From REEB95 sp050729835 (lineage in GTDB: Bacteria > Pseudomonadota > Alphaproteobacteria > ATCC43930 > CGMCC-115725), in assembly GCA_050729835.1 (NCBI GenBank), contig JBOHLS010000054.1:1-7614 (forward strand): DNA of 7,614 nt, read 5' to 3'. Shown in pieces: positions 1 to 7,470 of this stretch. Below the pieces are notes generated by a model, which was not told the origin of the DNA, ran no database searches, and saw only the letters and a program-made list of their open reading frames with translations. How positions within the stretch are numbered: position 1 is the stretch's first letter; each line of letters begins with the position of its first letter. The position numbers were made by a program, and so were the translations under genes.

Positions 1-474
<474 letters not shown>

Positions 475-572
475 GCCTCGCCGGTCTTTCCTTGCGGATC
501 GTCCGGCAAAGTCCTGGCATCGTACGACTTGCATCGGCTCGGAATTGACTTCCTTACTGATGCGCATACGTA

Positions 573-589
573 CGGCGCCGAAGGCGCCG
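573..589 (-). other. GC-rich hairpin in rrn leader
   Basis: In the transcript this reads CGGCGCC-TTC-GGCGCCG, a perfect 7-bp stem with a 3-nt loop, located between boxA and the start of 16S. No run of T follows it, so it is not an intrinsic terminator. It is more likely a structural element of the leader or part of an RNase III-accessible fold. The structure is read directly from sequence; the role is inference. Confidence 0.55.
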
Positions 590-620
590 CCGCCTGCGCA
601 TCCCTTCCTCTTCTCAACGA

Positions 621-632
621 TGTCAAAGACCC
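621..632 (-). promoter_or_regulatory. rrn boxA antitermination element
   Basis: The minus strand reads GGGTCTTTGACA, matching 9 of 12 positions of the E. coli rrn boxA (TGCTCTTTAACA) and containing the CTTTGACAT core common in alphaproteobacterial rRNA leaders. It is followed by TCGTTGAGAAGAGGAAG, the usual continuation in this class. BoxA RNA binds NusB/S10 and so suppresses premature, Rho-dependent termination of untranslated rRNA. Its distance of about 147 nt upstream of the mature 16S end fits a leader boxA. Confidence 0.8.
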
Positions 633-634
633 AA

Positions 635-651
635 CCCTTCGCGTCGAAGGG
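635..651 (-). promoter_or_regulatory. boxB-like hairpin next to boxA
   Basis: The transcript reads CCCTTCG-ACG-CGAAGGG, a perfect 7-bp stem with a 3-nt loop, ending two bases before boxA. A hairpin just upstream of boxA is the arrangement in E. coli rrn leaders, where it is called boxB. The stem and position are visible in the sequence; calling it boxB is by analogy. Confidence 0.55.
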
Positions 652-801
652 CCCGCGCCAACGAGCGCGCCACAATCCAAATCGTCGGCCGGCGATGCCA
701 AACCTCGGCACCGAAGCCGACGAAACCACCCGCAGCCCAAACCGCTGCGTGGCGGCATAACCTGGTTCGCGGAGGCCACCCCGTCGGGTGACCGGGCGGC
801 T

Positions 802-830
802 GATATAGGCCGTTCGCTATGGCTTGTAAA
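802..830 (-). promoter_or_regulatory. Predicted rrn promoter (sigma70-type)
   Basis: On the minus strand a -35 element TTTACA (830-825, 5 of 6 consensus matches) is separated by exactly 17 bp from a -10 element TATATC (807-802, 4 of 6). The following AGCCGCC gives a GC-rich discriminator, as in stringently controlled rRNA promoters. The start of transcription would be near 795. This is the best promoter-like pair I found between the last liu-operon gene and 16S, and its distance from boxA is sensible. The -35 is embedded in a small palindrome, GGCTT-GTA-AAGCC (821-833). Confidence 0.65.
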
Positions 831-984
831 GCCTTTCTGACAGGAAATCGGCGCTTTTCCACGGATTTCCCGCCGGCCCCGATTTGCCCTCGCCCGGGCC
901 TGGGACCTTCGGCCGTTCACGGAAAGGACTGATGTTTCAGGGAGTTGCCCGGGGCCGCCCGCTCAACCGCACCCGGCCAAGCGG
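831..984. other. Intergenic region between liu operon end and rrn promoter
   Basis: This stretch lies downstream of the DUF1489 stop codon (TAG, 987-985) and upstream of the rrn -35. Apart from the inverted repeat at 843-870 I see no gene, tRNA or intrinsic terminator. The only stem-like pairing just after the stop is GGCCG (975-971 side) with CGGCC near 953, with a long loop and no T-tract behind it. The liu transcript may therefore end by Rho or run into the rrn operon, which is in the same direction. Confidence 0.5.
843..870. repeat. Inverted repeat upstream of the rrn promoter
   Basis: GGAAATC (843-849) and GATTTCC (864-870) form a perfect 7-bp inverted repeat with a 14-bp spacer, so the arm centres are 21 bp apart, two helical turns. 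It sits 12 bp upstream of the predicted -35. The geometry suits a dimeric DNA-binding protein contacting one face of the helix, and the segment is AT-richer than its surroundings, so an UP-like element is also possible. No binding protein is identified. Function is inference. Confidence 0.4.
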
Positions 985-1407
985 CTAAAGTAGGCCGAGT
1001 GCGCGCAACTCCTTGGCCAACTTGGGCGGGAGGTTCTCACCGGAATCGACGCCCGCTGGCCGGTCTTTGGGCGCGTCTTTGGCCGTCAGATAGCGCCAGC
1101 CTTGAAACGGACGACACGGCCGCGGCATCACCGGCACCAGCTGCATCACGTATTCGACCGCGACGCGCTTCTCGCCGTCCTTGCCGACGATCGGCGCGAA
1201 GGATTTGAGGCGCTGGCGCACCGCGATCTGCCGCTTGATTACCCAGTAGATCGAACCGCCGTCGAGCAGCTCGTCGAGCCGCTTCGGCATGTTGCGCGTG
1301 AAGAACACCGACTTGCCGTGCTGCTGGCGGCGCAGCTTCTGCAGCTTGCGGAGCTCGGTAAGGTCGGCGACGCCGACCGCCATCTTGATCAGGTGCAGCG
1401 CCGTCAT
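985..1407 (-). CDS. DUF1489 family protein
   Basis: A 140-residue protein of unknown function that I assign to DUF1489, a small, mainly alphaproteobacterial family, from memory of its conserved blocks. Visible blocks are the N-terminal MTALHLIKMAVGV, TRNMPKRLDELLDGGSIYW (residues 37-55), the RQ-RQR segment near 59-66, RPFQGWRYL (99-107) followed by DAP, and the C-terminal LPPKLAKELRALGLL. There is no signal peptide or membrane segment, so it should be cytoplasmic; the many Arg and Lys residues give no clear motif for a known activity. The frame is open upstream to 1689, but that extension runs through the lyase gene and encodes Arg-rich shadow sequence. The ATG at 1407 gives the family N-terminus and overlaps the lyase stop in an ATGA junction, so translation is probably coupled. 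It is the last gene of the operon. Family assignment is confident; a role in leucine catabolism is only suggested by position. Confidence 0.9.
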   Translation of the reverse strand: MTALHLIKMAVGVADLTELRKLQKLRRQQHGKSVFFTRNMPKRLDELLDGGSIYWVIKRQIAVRQRLKSFAPIVGKDGEKRVAVEYVMQLVPVMPRPCRPFQGWRYLTAKDAPKDRPAGVDSGENLPPKLAKELRALGLL

Positions 1408-2309
1408 GCGGCCTTCGCGGCCAGCGCCTTGGCGCATTTCGACGCCGGCTCGCGGCCGAGCGCGGCAGAGATGAAGCGGCCGGCGGCGGCGAGCCGGGCG
1501 AGATCGATGCCGTGCTCGATGCCCAAGCCGTCGAGCATATAGACCACGTCCTCGCTGGCGACATTGCCCGCGGCGCCGGGCGCATAGGGGCAACCGCCGA
1601 GGCCGGCGACCGAGCTGTCGACCGTGGCGATGCCGCTTTCGAGCGCGGCGAGGATGTTGGCCAGCGCCTGACCATAAGTGTCGTGGCAATGGATCGCCAG
1701 GCGCTCGCGCGGCACGCGTTGCGCCACCGCTTCGGTCATCGCCACCACGCGCGCCGGCGTGCCGCTGCCGATGGTGTCGCCGAGCGATATCTCGTAGCAG
1801 CCGAGGGTGTGCAGCCGTGCCGCCACATCGGCCACGGCCGCCGGCGCGACCGCACCTTCATAGGGACAATCGACGACGCAGGAAATGTAGCCGCGCACCC
1901 GAACGCCGGCGGCTTTGGCCGCGTCCATCACCGGCGTAAAGCGGTCGAGACTCTCGGCGATCGAGCAGTTGATGTTGCGGCGGGAGAACGTCTCGGAGGC
2001 GGCGGCGAAGATCGCGACCTCGTCGACCTCGGCGGCGCGCGCCGCCTCGAAGCCTTTGAGGTTCGGCACCAGCACCTGATAGGCGACGCCCGGCAGGCGC
2101 TTCAGCGCCTGCATCACCGCGGCGGTATCGGCCATTTGCGGGACCCATTTGGGCGAGACGAAGCTGCCTGCTTCGATCGTCTTGATGCCGGCCTCGGCCA
2201 GGCGCTCGATCAGCGCAACCTTGGTCGCGGCCGGCACGGTCTGGGCTTCGTTCTGCAACCCGTCACGCGGCCCAACTTCGACCACCCGCACCACCTTGGG
2301 CACCCGCAT
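1404..2309 (-). CDS. mvaB: Hydroxymethylglutaryl-CoA lyase
   Basis: A 301-residue TIM-barrel enzyme of the HMGL-like (DRE-TIM) superfamily that cleaves 3-hydroxy-3-methylglutaryl-CoA to acetyl-CoA and acetoacetate, the last step of leucine breakdown, in the cytoplasm. The active-site motif GPRDGLQNE is at residues 13-21 (Arg15 and Asp16 correspond to the catalytic Arg and metal-binding Asp). The metal-ligand motif HCHDTYGQ has His207 and His209. The lyase signature SVAGLGGCPYAPGAAGN spans 233-249 with the catalytic Cys240 and metal-contacting Asn249. Length is normal for bacterial enzymes. Two adjacent starts exist: GTG 2312 and ATG 2309. AAGGAG (2323-2318) lies 5 nt from the GTG and 8 nt from the ATG; I chose ATG. 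The carboxylase alpha-subunit stop TGA overlaps both. The gene corresponds to liuE in liu operons. Confidence 0.96.
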   Translation of the reverse strand: MRVPKVVRVVEVGPRDGLQNEAQTVPAATKVALIERLAEAGIKTIEAGSFVSPKWVPQMADTAAVMQALKRLPGVAYQVLVPNLKGFEAARAAEVDEVAIFAAASETFSRRNINCSIAESLDRFTPVMDAAKAAGVRVRGYISCVVDCPYEGAVAPAAVADVAARLHTLGCYEISLGDTIGSGTPARVVAMTEAVAQRVPRERLAIHCHDTYGQALANILAALESGIATVDSSVAGLGGCPYAPGAAGNVASEDVVYMLDGLGIEHGIDLARLAAAGRFISAALGREPASKCAKALAAKAA

Positions 2310-4294
2310 CACGCCTTCTCCTTCCGCCCGCCCAGCACCAGCAGCGTCGCGCCTTCGGCGACCGGGTCGCCGGCAACAACGCCGATCTCGGCAACCACGC
2401 CGTCGCCGGGCGCGGCAATCGCATGCTCCATCTTCATCGCCTCGAGCACCAGCAGGATTTGTCCGCGCGTCACCGTCGCACCTTTGGCGACATGCACGGC
2501 GGCGATCTTGCCCGGCATCGGCGCGACGACGCTGCCGCTGGCCAGCGACGTATCGGCTCGGCGCGCGACACTCTCGGCCAGGCCGAGGTGCCAGGTGCCG
2601 TCGGCCAGCGCGACCTGTACGCCACGATCGTTCCAGGCGACGCTGGCTGCGATGTGGCGACCGTCTAGCTCGATCGCAAGATCGCCGTCGTTCAGCGCCC
2701 AGGCCAGAACCGGCAGGCGCCGCTGGCCGAAGTCGAGCCGCAATCCATCGACGGTGAAGCTCAAGCGGACGCGCCGTTGCTTGCCGCGATCGTCGAAAGC
2801 GAAATCGAGCGCCTGCCCGCCGCCGGGCCGCCAGCCGTCGCGCAGCCGCCAGGGCGAGAAACGATCCGGGCCGGATTTCGGCTGGCCGGTGACGATGCGC
2901 GCTAGCGCCGCCGCGGCGAGTGCCGCTTCGGGCGCCGGCGCCGGCCGCGCCAGCGCGTCGAGATTCCGGCCGATGAAAGCCGCGTCGATCGTGCCGCGCA
3001 GGAAGGCCGGCTGTTCAATCAGGCGCAACAGGAAATCGCGATTGCTGACGACGCCCAGGATGCGGGTGTCGCCCAGAGCCGCGCGCAGCCGCGCCCGCGC
3101 CGCACGGCGATCCACGCCCGAAGCCACCAACTTGGCGATCATCGGATCGTAGAACTCGGTCACCGCGTCTCCTTGGCACATGCCGGTTTCGATGCGCAAA
3201 GCGGCCTCGGCCGGCGGAAAGCGCAAGCGGGCAAGTCGGCCGGTCGAGGGTAGAAAATCGCGAGCCGGGTCCTCGGCATAGATCCGCGCCTCGATAGCGT
3301 GACCACGGGCGCGAATTTGCGGCTGCTTCAGCGGCAGCTTCTCGCCAGCGGCGACGCGCAGCTGCCATTCGACCAGGTCGACGCCAGCAATCATCTCGGT
3401 CACCGCGTGCTCCACCTGGAGCCGCGTGTTCATCTCGATGAAATAGAATTTGCCGCGTTCGACGATGAATTCGACCGTGCCGGCGTTCTGGTATTTGACC
3501 GCGCGCGCGACCTTGAGCGCAGCCGCGTAGATCTGCCGCAGCAGCGTCGGCGGCAAAGCCGCCGGCGGCGCTTCCTCGATCACCTTCTGATAGCGCCGCT
3601 GCGACGAGCAGTCGCGTGCGTAAAGATGCACCAGATTGCCGAACCGGTCGCCGAACACCTGGACCTCGACGTGGCGCGGCGCGCGCAGGTATTGCTCGAG
3701 AATCAGCCGGCCGTCGCCGAACGCGGCACTGGCCTCGCGCCGGGCGCTATCGAGCGCCGCGCCGAGTTCGTTCGGCCGCTCGACCACGCGCGTACCGCGT
3801 CCGCCGCCGCCCGCCGCCGCCTTAACCAGCAGCGGATAGCCGAGGCGCGCGGCCTCGGCGGCGAAGATCGCCGCGTGCTGACGATCGCCGCGATAGCCCG
3901 GCACGACCGGCACGCCGGCCTTGGCCGCCAGCACCTTGGCGGCGGCCTTGTCGCCCATGAGGCGGATCGCCTTCGCCGACGGCCCGATGAAGACACGCCC
4001 CGCTTGGGCGCAGGCGGCGGCGAAGGCAGCGTTCTCCGACAGGAATCCGTAGCCGGGATGGATCGCCTCGGCGCCGCTGCGGCGCGCCGCCGTCAGGATC
4101 GCCTGAACGTCGAGATAGCTTTCGCGCGCCGGTGCCGGGCCGATCTCATAAGCTTCGTCGGCCAGCGCGACATGCGGCGCCCGGCTGTCGGCGGCGGAAT
4201 AGACCGCCACCGTCTTGATCCCCAGCCGTCGCGCGGTGCGGGTGACGCGGCAGGCGATCTCGCCGCGATTGGCGATGAGGATTTTCTTGAACAC
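2309..4294 (-). CDS. Methylcrotonoyl-CoA carboxylase alpha (biotin) subunit
   Basis: A 661-residue biotin-dependent carboxylase subunit: it carboxylates its own biotin with ATP and bicarbonate so the beta subunit can convert 3-methylcrotonyl-CoA to 3-methylglutaconyl-CoA. The biotin carboxylase part (about 1-447) starts with the typical FKKILIANRGEIA and has Lys116, Lys158 in the ATP-grasp, the Gly-rich loop at 162-167, His208, CSSQRRYQKVIEEAP (229-243), FIEMNTRLQVEH (285-296) and Arg337. A middle domain (about 448-580) fits the BT region that contacts the beta subunit. The C-terminal biotinyl domain (about 586-656) carries EAMKMEH with biotinyl-Lys621. I chose GTG 4294 because it gives the canonical N-terminus and lies 1 nt after the preceding stop; the only upstream extension begins at TTG 4339 inside that gene. 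Only a weak GGA precedes it, suggesting coupling. The beta-subunit and lyase neighbours point to methylcrotonoyl- rather than propionyl- or acetyl-CoA carboxylase. Oddities: Thr168 and Tyr235 in the ATP pocket. Corresponds to liuD (mccA). Confidence 0.95.
   Translation of the reverse strand: MFKKILIANRGEIACRVTRTARRLGIKTVAVYSAADSRAPHVALADEAYEIGPAPARESYLDVQAILTAARRSGAEAIHPGYGFLSENAAFAAACAQAGRVFIGPSAKAIRLMGDKAAAKVLAAKAGVPVVPGYRGDRQHAAIFAAEAARLGYPLLVKAAAGGGGRGTRVVERPNELGAALDSARREASAAFGDGRLILEQYLRAPRHVEVQVFGDRFGNLVHLYARDCSSQRRYQKVIEEAPPAALPPTLLRQIYAAALKVARAVKYQNAGTVEFIVERGKFYFIEMNTRLQVEHAVTEMIAGVDLVEWQLRVAAGEKLPLKQPQIRARGHAIEARIYAEDPARDFLPSTGRLARLRFPPAEAALRIETGMCQGDAVTEFYDPMIAKLVASGVDRRAARARLRAALGDTRILGVVSNRDFLLRLIEQPAFLRGTIDAAFIGRNLDALARPAPAPEAALAAAALARIVTGQPKSGPDRFSPWRLRDGWRPGGGQALDFAFDDRGKQRRVRLSFTVDGLRLDFGQRRLPVLAWALNDGDLAIELDGRHIAASVAWNDRGVQVALADGTWHLGLAESVARRADTSLASGSVVAPMPGKIAAVHVAKGATVTRGQILLVLEAMKMEHAIAAPGDGVVAEIGVVAGDPVAEGATLLVLGGRKEKA
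2318..2323 (-). promoter_or_regulatory. Shine-Dalgarno AAGGAG for the HMG-CoA lyase
   Basis: AAGGAG lies inside the end of the carboxylase alpha-subunit gene, 5 nt before GTG 2312 and 8 nt before ATG 2309. Its presence means the lyase can be initiated independently as well as by coupling, and it leaves the choice between the two start codons open. Confidence 0.6.
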
Positions 4295-4295
4295 C

Positions 4296-4565
4296 CTAGG
4301 TCCGGAAATCGGGCTTGCGTTTCTCGAGGAAAGCCGCAAGTCCTTCGCGCCCTTCCCGCGAGGCGCGCGCCTCGGCGCCGGCGGAAAACGCCGAACCGGC
4401 GCCGGTTAGCACTACGAAGCGCACCGAGCTATCACGCGCCAGCTCGGCGAAACACCGATCGAGCTCGCGGATCAGCGCGTCGTCGAAGGCGTTGCGCCGC
4501 TCCGGCCGGTTGAGCGTGACCGTGGCGACGCCGCGCGCGTCTTGCGAGAGCAGCACCGCGCCCAT
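4296..4565 (-). CDS. Internally deleted enoyl-CoA hydratase (methylglutaconyl-CoA hydratase remnant), probably non-functional
   Basis: An 89-residue open frame with an intact start and stop, where the family usually has about 260 residues. Residues 1-64 are a clear crotonase N-terminus: SQDARGVATVTLNRPERRNAFDDALI, then VVLTGAGSAFSAGA, which in full enzymes continues into the body of the fold. From residue 65 the sequence EARASREGREGLAAFLEKRKPDF is the typical crotonase C-terminus. Roughly 170 middle residues are missing, including the second oxyanion-hole Gly and both catalytic Glu positions of the family, so hydratase activity is not expected. The join at about 4374/4373 is in frame. The ATG follows the beta-subunit stop by one base and the TAG precedes the alpha-subunit GTG by one base, so coupling is preserved. 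In liu operons this slot is liuC, the enzyme converting 3-methylglutaconyl-CoA to HMG-CoA. Identity is inferred from position and residues. Treat as a pseudogene unless resequencing restores the middle. Confidence 0.85.
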   Translation of the reverse strand: MGAVLLSQDARGVATVTLNRPERRNAFDDALIRELDRCFAELARDSSVRFVVLTGAGSAFSAGAEARASREGREGLAAFLEKRKPDFRT

Positions 4566-4566
4566 G

Positions 4567-6167
4567 TTACATCCGGAAGACCCCGAACCGGGTCTTTTCG
4601 ATCGGTGCGTTGAGGCTGGCGGAGATCGACATCGCCAGCACGCGGCGCGTGTCCTTGGGGTCGATGATGCCGTCGTCCCACAGCCGCGCGCTGGCGTAAT
4701 ACGGATGGCCTTGGGTCTCGTACTGCTTGCGGATCGAAGCCCGGAAGCGGTTTTCCTGCGCCTTGGGCCAGACCTTGCCGCGGGCACCGTCGCGCCGCAC
4801 CGTCGCCAGCACGTTGGCCGCCTGCTCGCCACCCATCACCGAGATGCGCGCGTTGGGCCAGGTCCACAGGAACCGCGGCCCGTAGGCGCGGCCGCACATC
4901 GCGTAGTTGCCGGCGCCGAAGCTGCCGCCGACGATGACGGTGAATTTTGGCACCGCGGCGCAGGCGACCGCCGTCACCATCTTGGCGCCGTCCTTGGCGA
5001 TGCCCCGGGATTCGTATTTCTTGCCGACCATGAAGCCGGTGATGTTCTGGAGAAACACCAGCGGAATGCCGCGCTGCGCGCAGAGCTCGACGAAATGCGC
5101 TCCTTTGAGCGCGCTTTCCGAGAACAGGATGCCGTTGTTGGCGACGATGCCGATCGGATAGCCCCAAAGCCGGGCGAAGCCGGTCACCAGCGTCTCGCCG
5201 TAACGCGGCTTGAATTCGTCGAGCTCGCTGCCGTCGACCAGCCGCGCGATCATCTCGCGCACGTCGTAGGGCTTACGCGGATCGGCCGGCACGACGCCGT
5301 AGAGCTCTTCGGGCGCGTAAAGCGGCTCGCGCGGCTCGATGGTTTCGAGCGCGGCGCACTTGAGCCGGTTGAGATTGCCGACGCTGCGGCGCAAGAGCGC
5401 CAGCGCCTCGGCATCGTCGGCGGCGATCTGGTCGGCAACGCCGGAGACCCGCGTGTGCACGTCGGCGCCGCCGAGTTCCTCGGCCGAGACCGCCTCGCCG
5501 GTTGCAGCCTTCACCAGCGGCGGCCCGCCGAGGAAGATCGTGCCGGTGCCCTTGACGATGATGCTTTCGTCGGCCATCGCTGGCACATAGGCGCCGCCCG
5601 CGGTGCACGAACCCATCACCGCCGCGATTTGCGGCACGCCGGCCGCCGAGAGTGTCGCCTGGTTGTAGAAGATGCGGCCGAAATGGTCGCGATCGGGAAA
5701 GACCTCGTCCTGCGCCGGCAGGAAGGCGCCGCCGCTGTCGACCAGATAGAGGCACGGCAGGTTGTTCTCGCGCGCGATGTCCTGGGCGCGCAGATGCTTC
5801 TTCACCGTCACCGGATAATAGGTGCCGCCCTTGACCGTGGCGTCGTTGGCGACGACGACGCATTCGCGGCCCATCACCGGGCCGATGCCGGTGACGATGC
5901 CACCGGCCGGCACGTCGTCGCCATAAAGGCCGTAGCCGGCGAAGGCGGAGAATTCGAGGAACGGCGCACCGGGATCGAGCAGCCGGCGGATGCGCTCACG
6001 CGCCGGCAGCTTGCCGCGTTTGGCGTGCCGGTCGCGCGCTTCCTTGCCGCCGCCTTCGCCGATCGCTTTGAGCTTCCTGTCGAAATCGGCGACCAGCGCC
6101 CGCGCCGCCTTGGCGTTAGCGCGGAAATCGGCGGCACGCGGATCGAGCGCGGTCTTGAGCACGGCCA

Positions 6168-6168
<1 letters not shown>
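4567..6168 (-). CDS. Methylcrotonoyl-CoA carboxylase beta (carboxyltransferase) subunit
   Basis: A 533-residue carboxyltransferase that moves CO2 from carboxybiotin on the alpha subunit to 3-methylcrotonyl-CoA; the two subunits form a large cytoplasmic complex. It has two crotonase-fold halves (about 25-275 and 285-525). In the first are VDSGGAFLP (143-151) and GSCTAGGAYVPAM (186-198), acyl-CoA and oxyanion-hole loops. In the second are NITGFMVG (375-382), GGSFGAGNYAMCGRAYGPRF (414-433) and GGEQAAN (446-452), the biotin-side loops. The tail QGHPYYASARLWDDGIIDP and the terminal TRFGVFRM are characteristic of methylcrotonoyl-CoA carboxylase beta rather than propionyl-CoA carboxylase, and the length is normal. 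GTG 6171 and ATG 6168 are adjacent; GAGGAG (6182-6177) lies 5 and 8 nt away. I chose ATG because it gives the usual MAVLKTALDP start. The dehydrogenase stop overlaps the start. Corresponds to liuB (mccB). Confidence 0.96.
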
Positions 6169-7340
<1,172 letters not shown>

Positions 7341-7470
7341 GGCCCCTCCCCTGAACCGCAGTTTAACGGGACATTACATCGCCGCAAGGACGCACGCGGC
7401 CAGGGATGGGGCGCGCGCCGGTGCCCATACAACCTCGCGACTGGCAACCTTTCCCCAAGGAGTATTCACC
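7341..7470. promoter_or_regulatory. Divergent intergenic region (liu operon / secreted protein)
   Basis: These 130 bp must hold the promoters for the liu operon (minus) and the plus-strand gene. For the operon the best pair I see is TTGCGG (7387-7382), a 16-bp spacer and TAAACT (7365-7360), with only 3 and 4 of 6 consensus matches; it would give a leader of about a dozen bases. I see no good plus-strand pair. A 10-bp palindrome GGCGCGCGCC lies at 7410-7419, but such sequences are common in GC-rich DNA. I could not find a dyad resembling the MerR-type LiuR operator known from other proteobacterial liu operons. The region as a control region is safe by position; no element within it is. Confidence 0.35.
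7457..7462 (+). promoter_or_regulatory. Shine-Dalgarno AAGGAG deciding the GTG start at 7471
   Basis: A full AAGGAG core lies 8 nt upstream of GTG 7471. No ATG is present in the following 144 bases in that frame, so this site is the main reason for calling a plus-strand gene start there. Confidence 0.75.

Larger units (their letters stand above)
475..795 (-). other. rrn operon leader (pre-16S 5' region)
   Basis: This non-coding stretch lies between the predicted rrn transcription start (about 795) and the mature 16S 5' end. In transcript order it holds a GC-rich segment, a boxB-like hairpin (651-635), boxA (632-621), a second strong hairpin (589-573) and a segment with a 14-nt near-copy of a 16S 5' motif (534-521). 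Leaders of this kind recruit the Nus antitermination complex and one arm of the RNase III processing stem; the other arm would lie downstream of 16S, outside the window. Several short open frames cross the region in both directions, but none has a recognisable family, a convincing ribosome-binding site or any reason to be translated. Confidence 0.8.

Noticed and set aside
672..701. Possible second rrn promoter, TTGGCA (701-696) with GATTGT (677-672)
   Set aside because: The -35 is good but the -10 matches only 3 of 6 with an 18-bp spacer; the pair at 830-802 is clearly better.
953..975. GGCCG/CGGCC pairing after the DUF1489 stop as a terminator
   Set aside because: The stem is short, the loop long and no T-tract follows.
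1408..1689. Longer start for the DUF1489 gene
   Set aside because: The added 94 residues are Arg-rich shadow of the lyase gene; the ATG at 1407 gives the family N-terminus.
1512..3152. 546-residue plus-strand open frame
   Set aside because: Antisense to the HMG-CoA lyase and the carboxylase alpha subunit, which are unmistakable; the plus-strand product shows no conserved motif.
4295..4339. Upstream TTG start for the carboxylase alpha subunit
   Set aside because: It adds 15 residues not typical of the family and overlaps the hydratase frame; GTG 4294 gives the canonical FKKILIANRGEIA beginning.
3299..4513. 404-residue plus-strand open frame
   Set aside because: Shadow of the carboxylase alpha subunit; no ribosome-binding site or recognisable domain.
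7410..7419. GGCGCGCGCC palindrome in the divergent intergenic region as a regulator site
   Set aside because: Self-complementary GC alternations arise often by chance in DNA of this composition; nothing else marks it as an operator.
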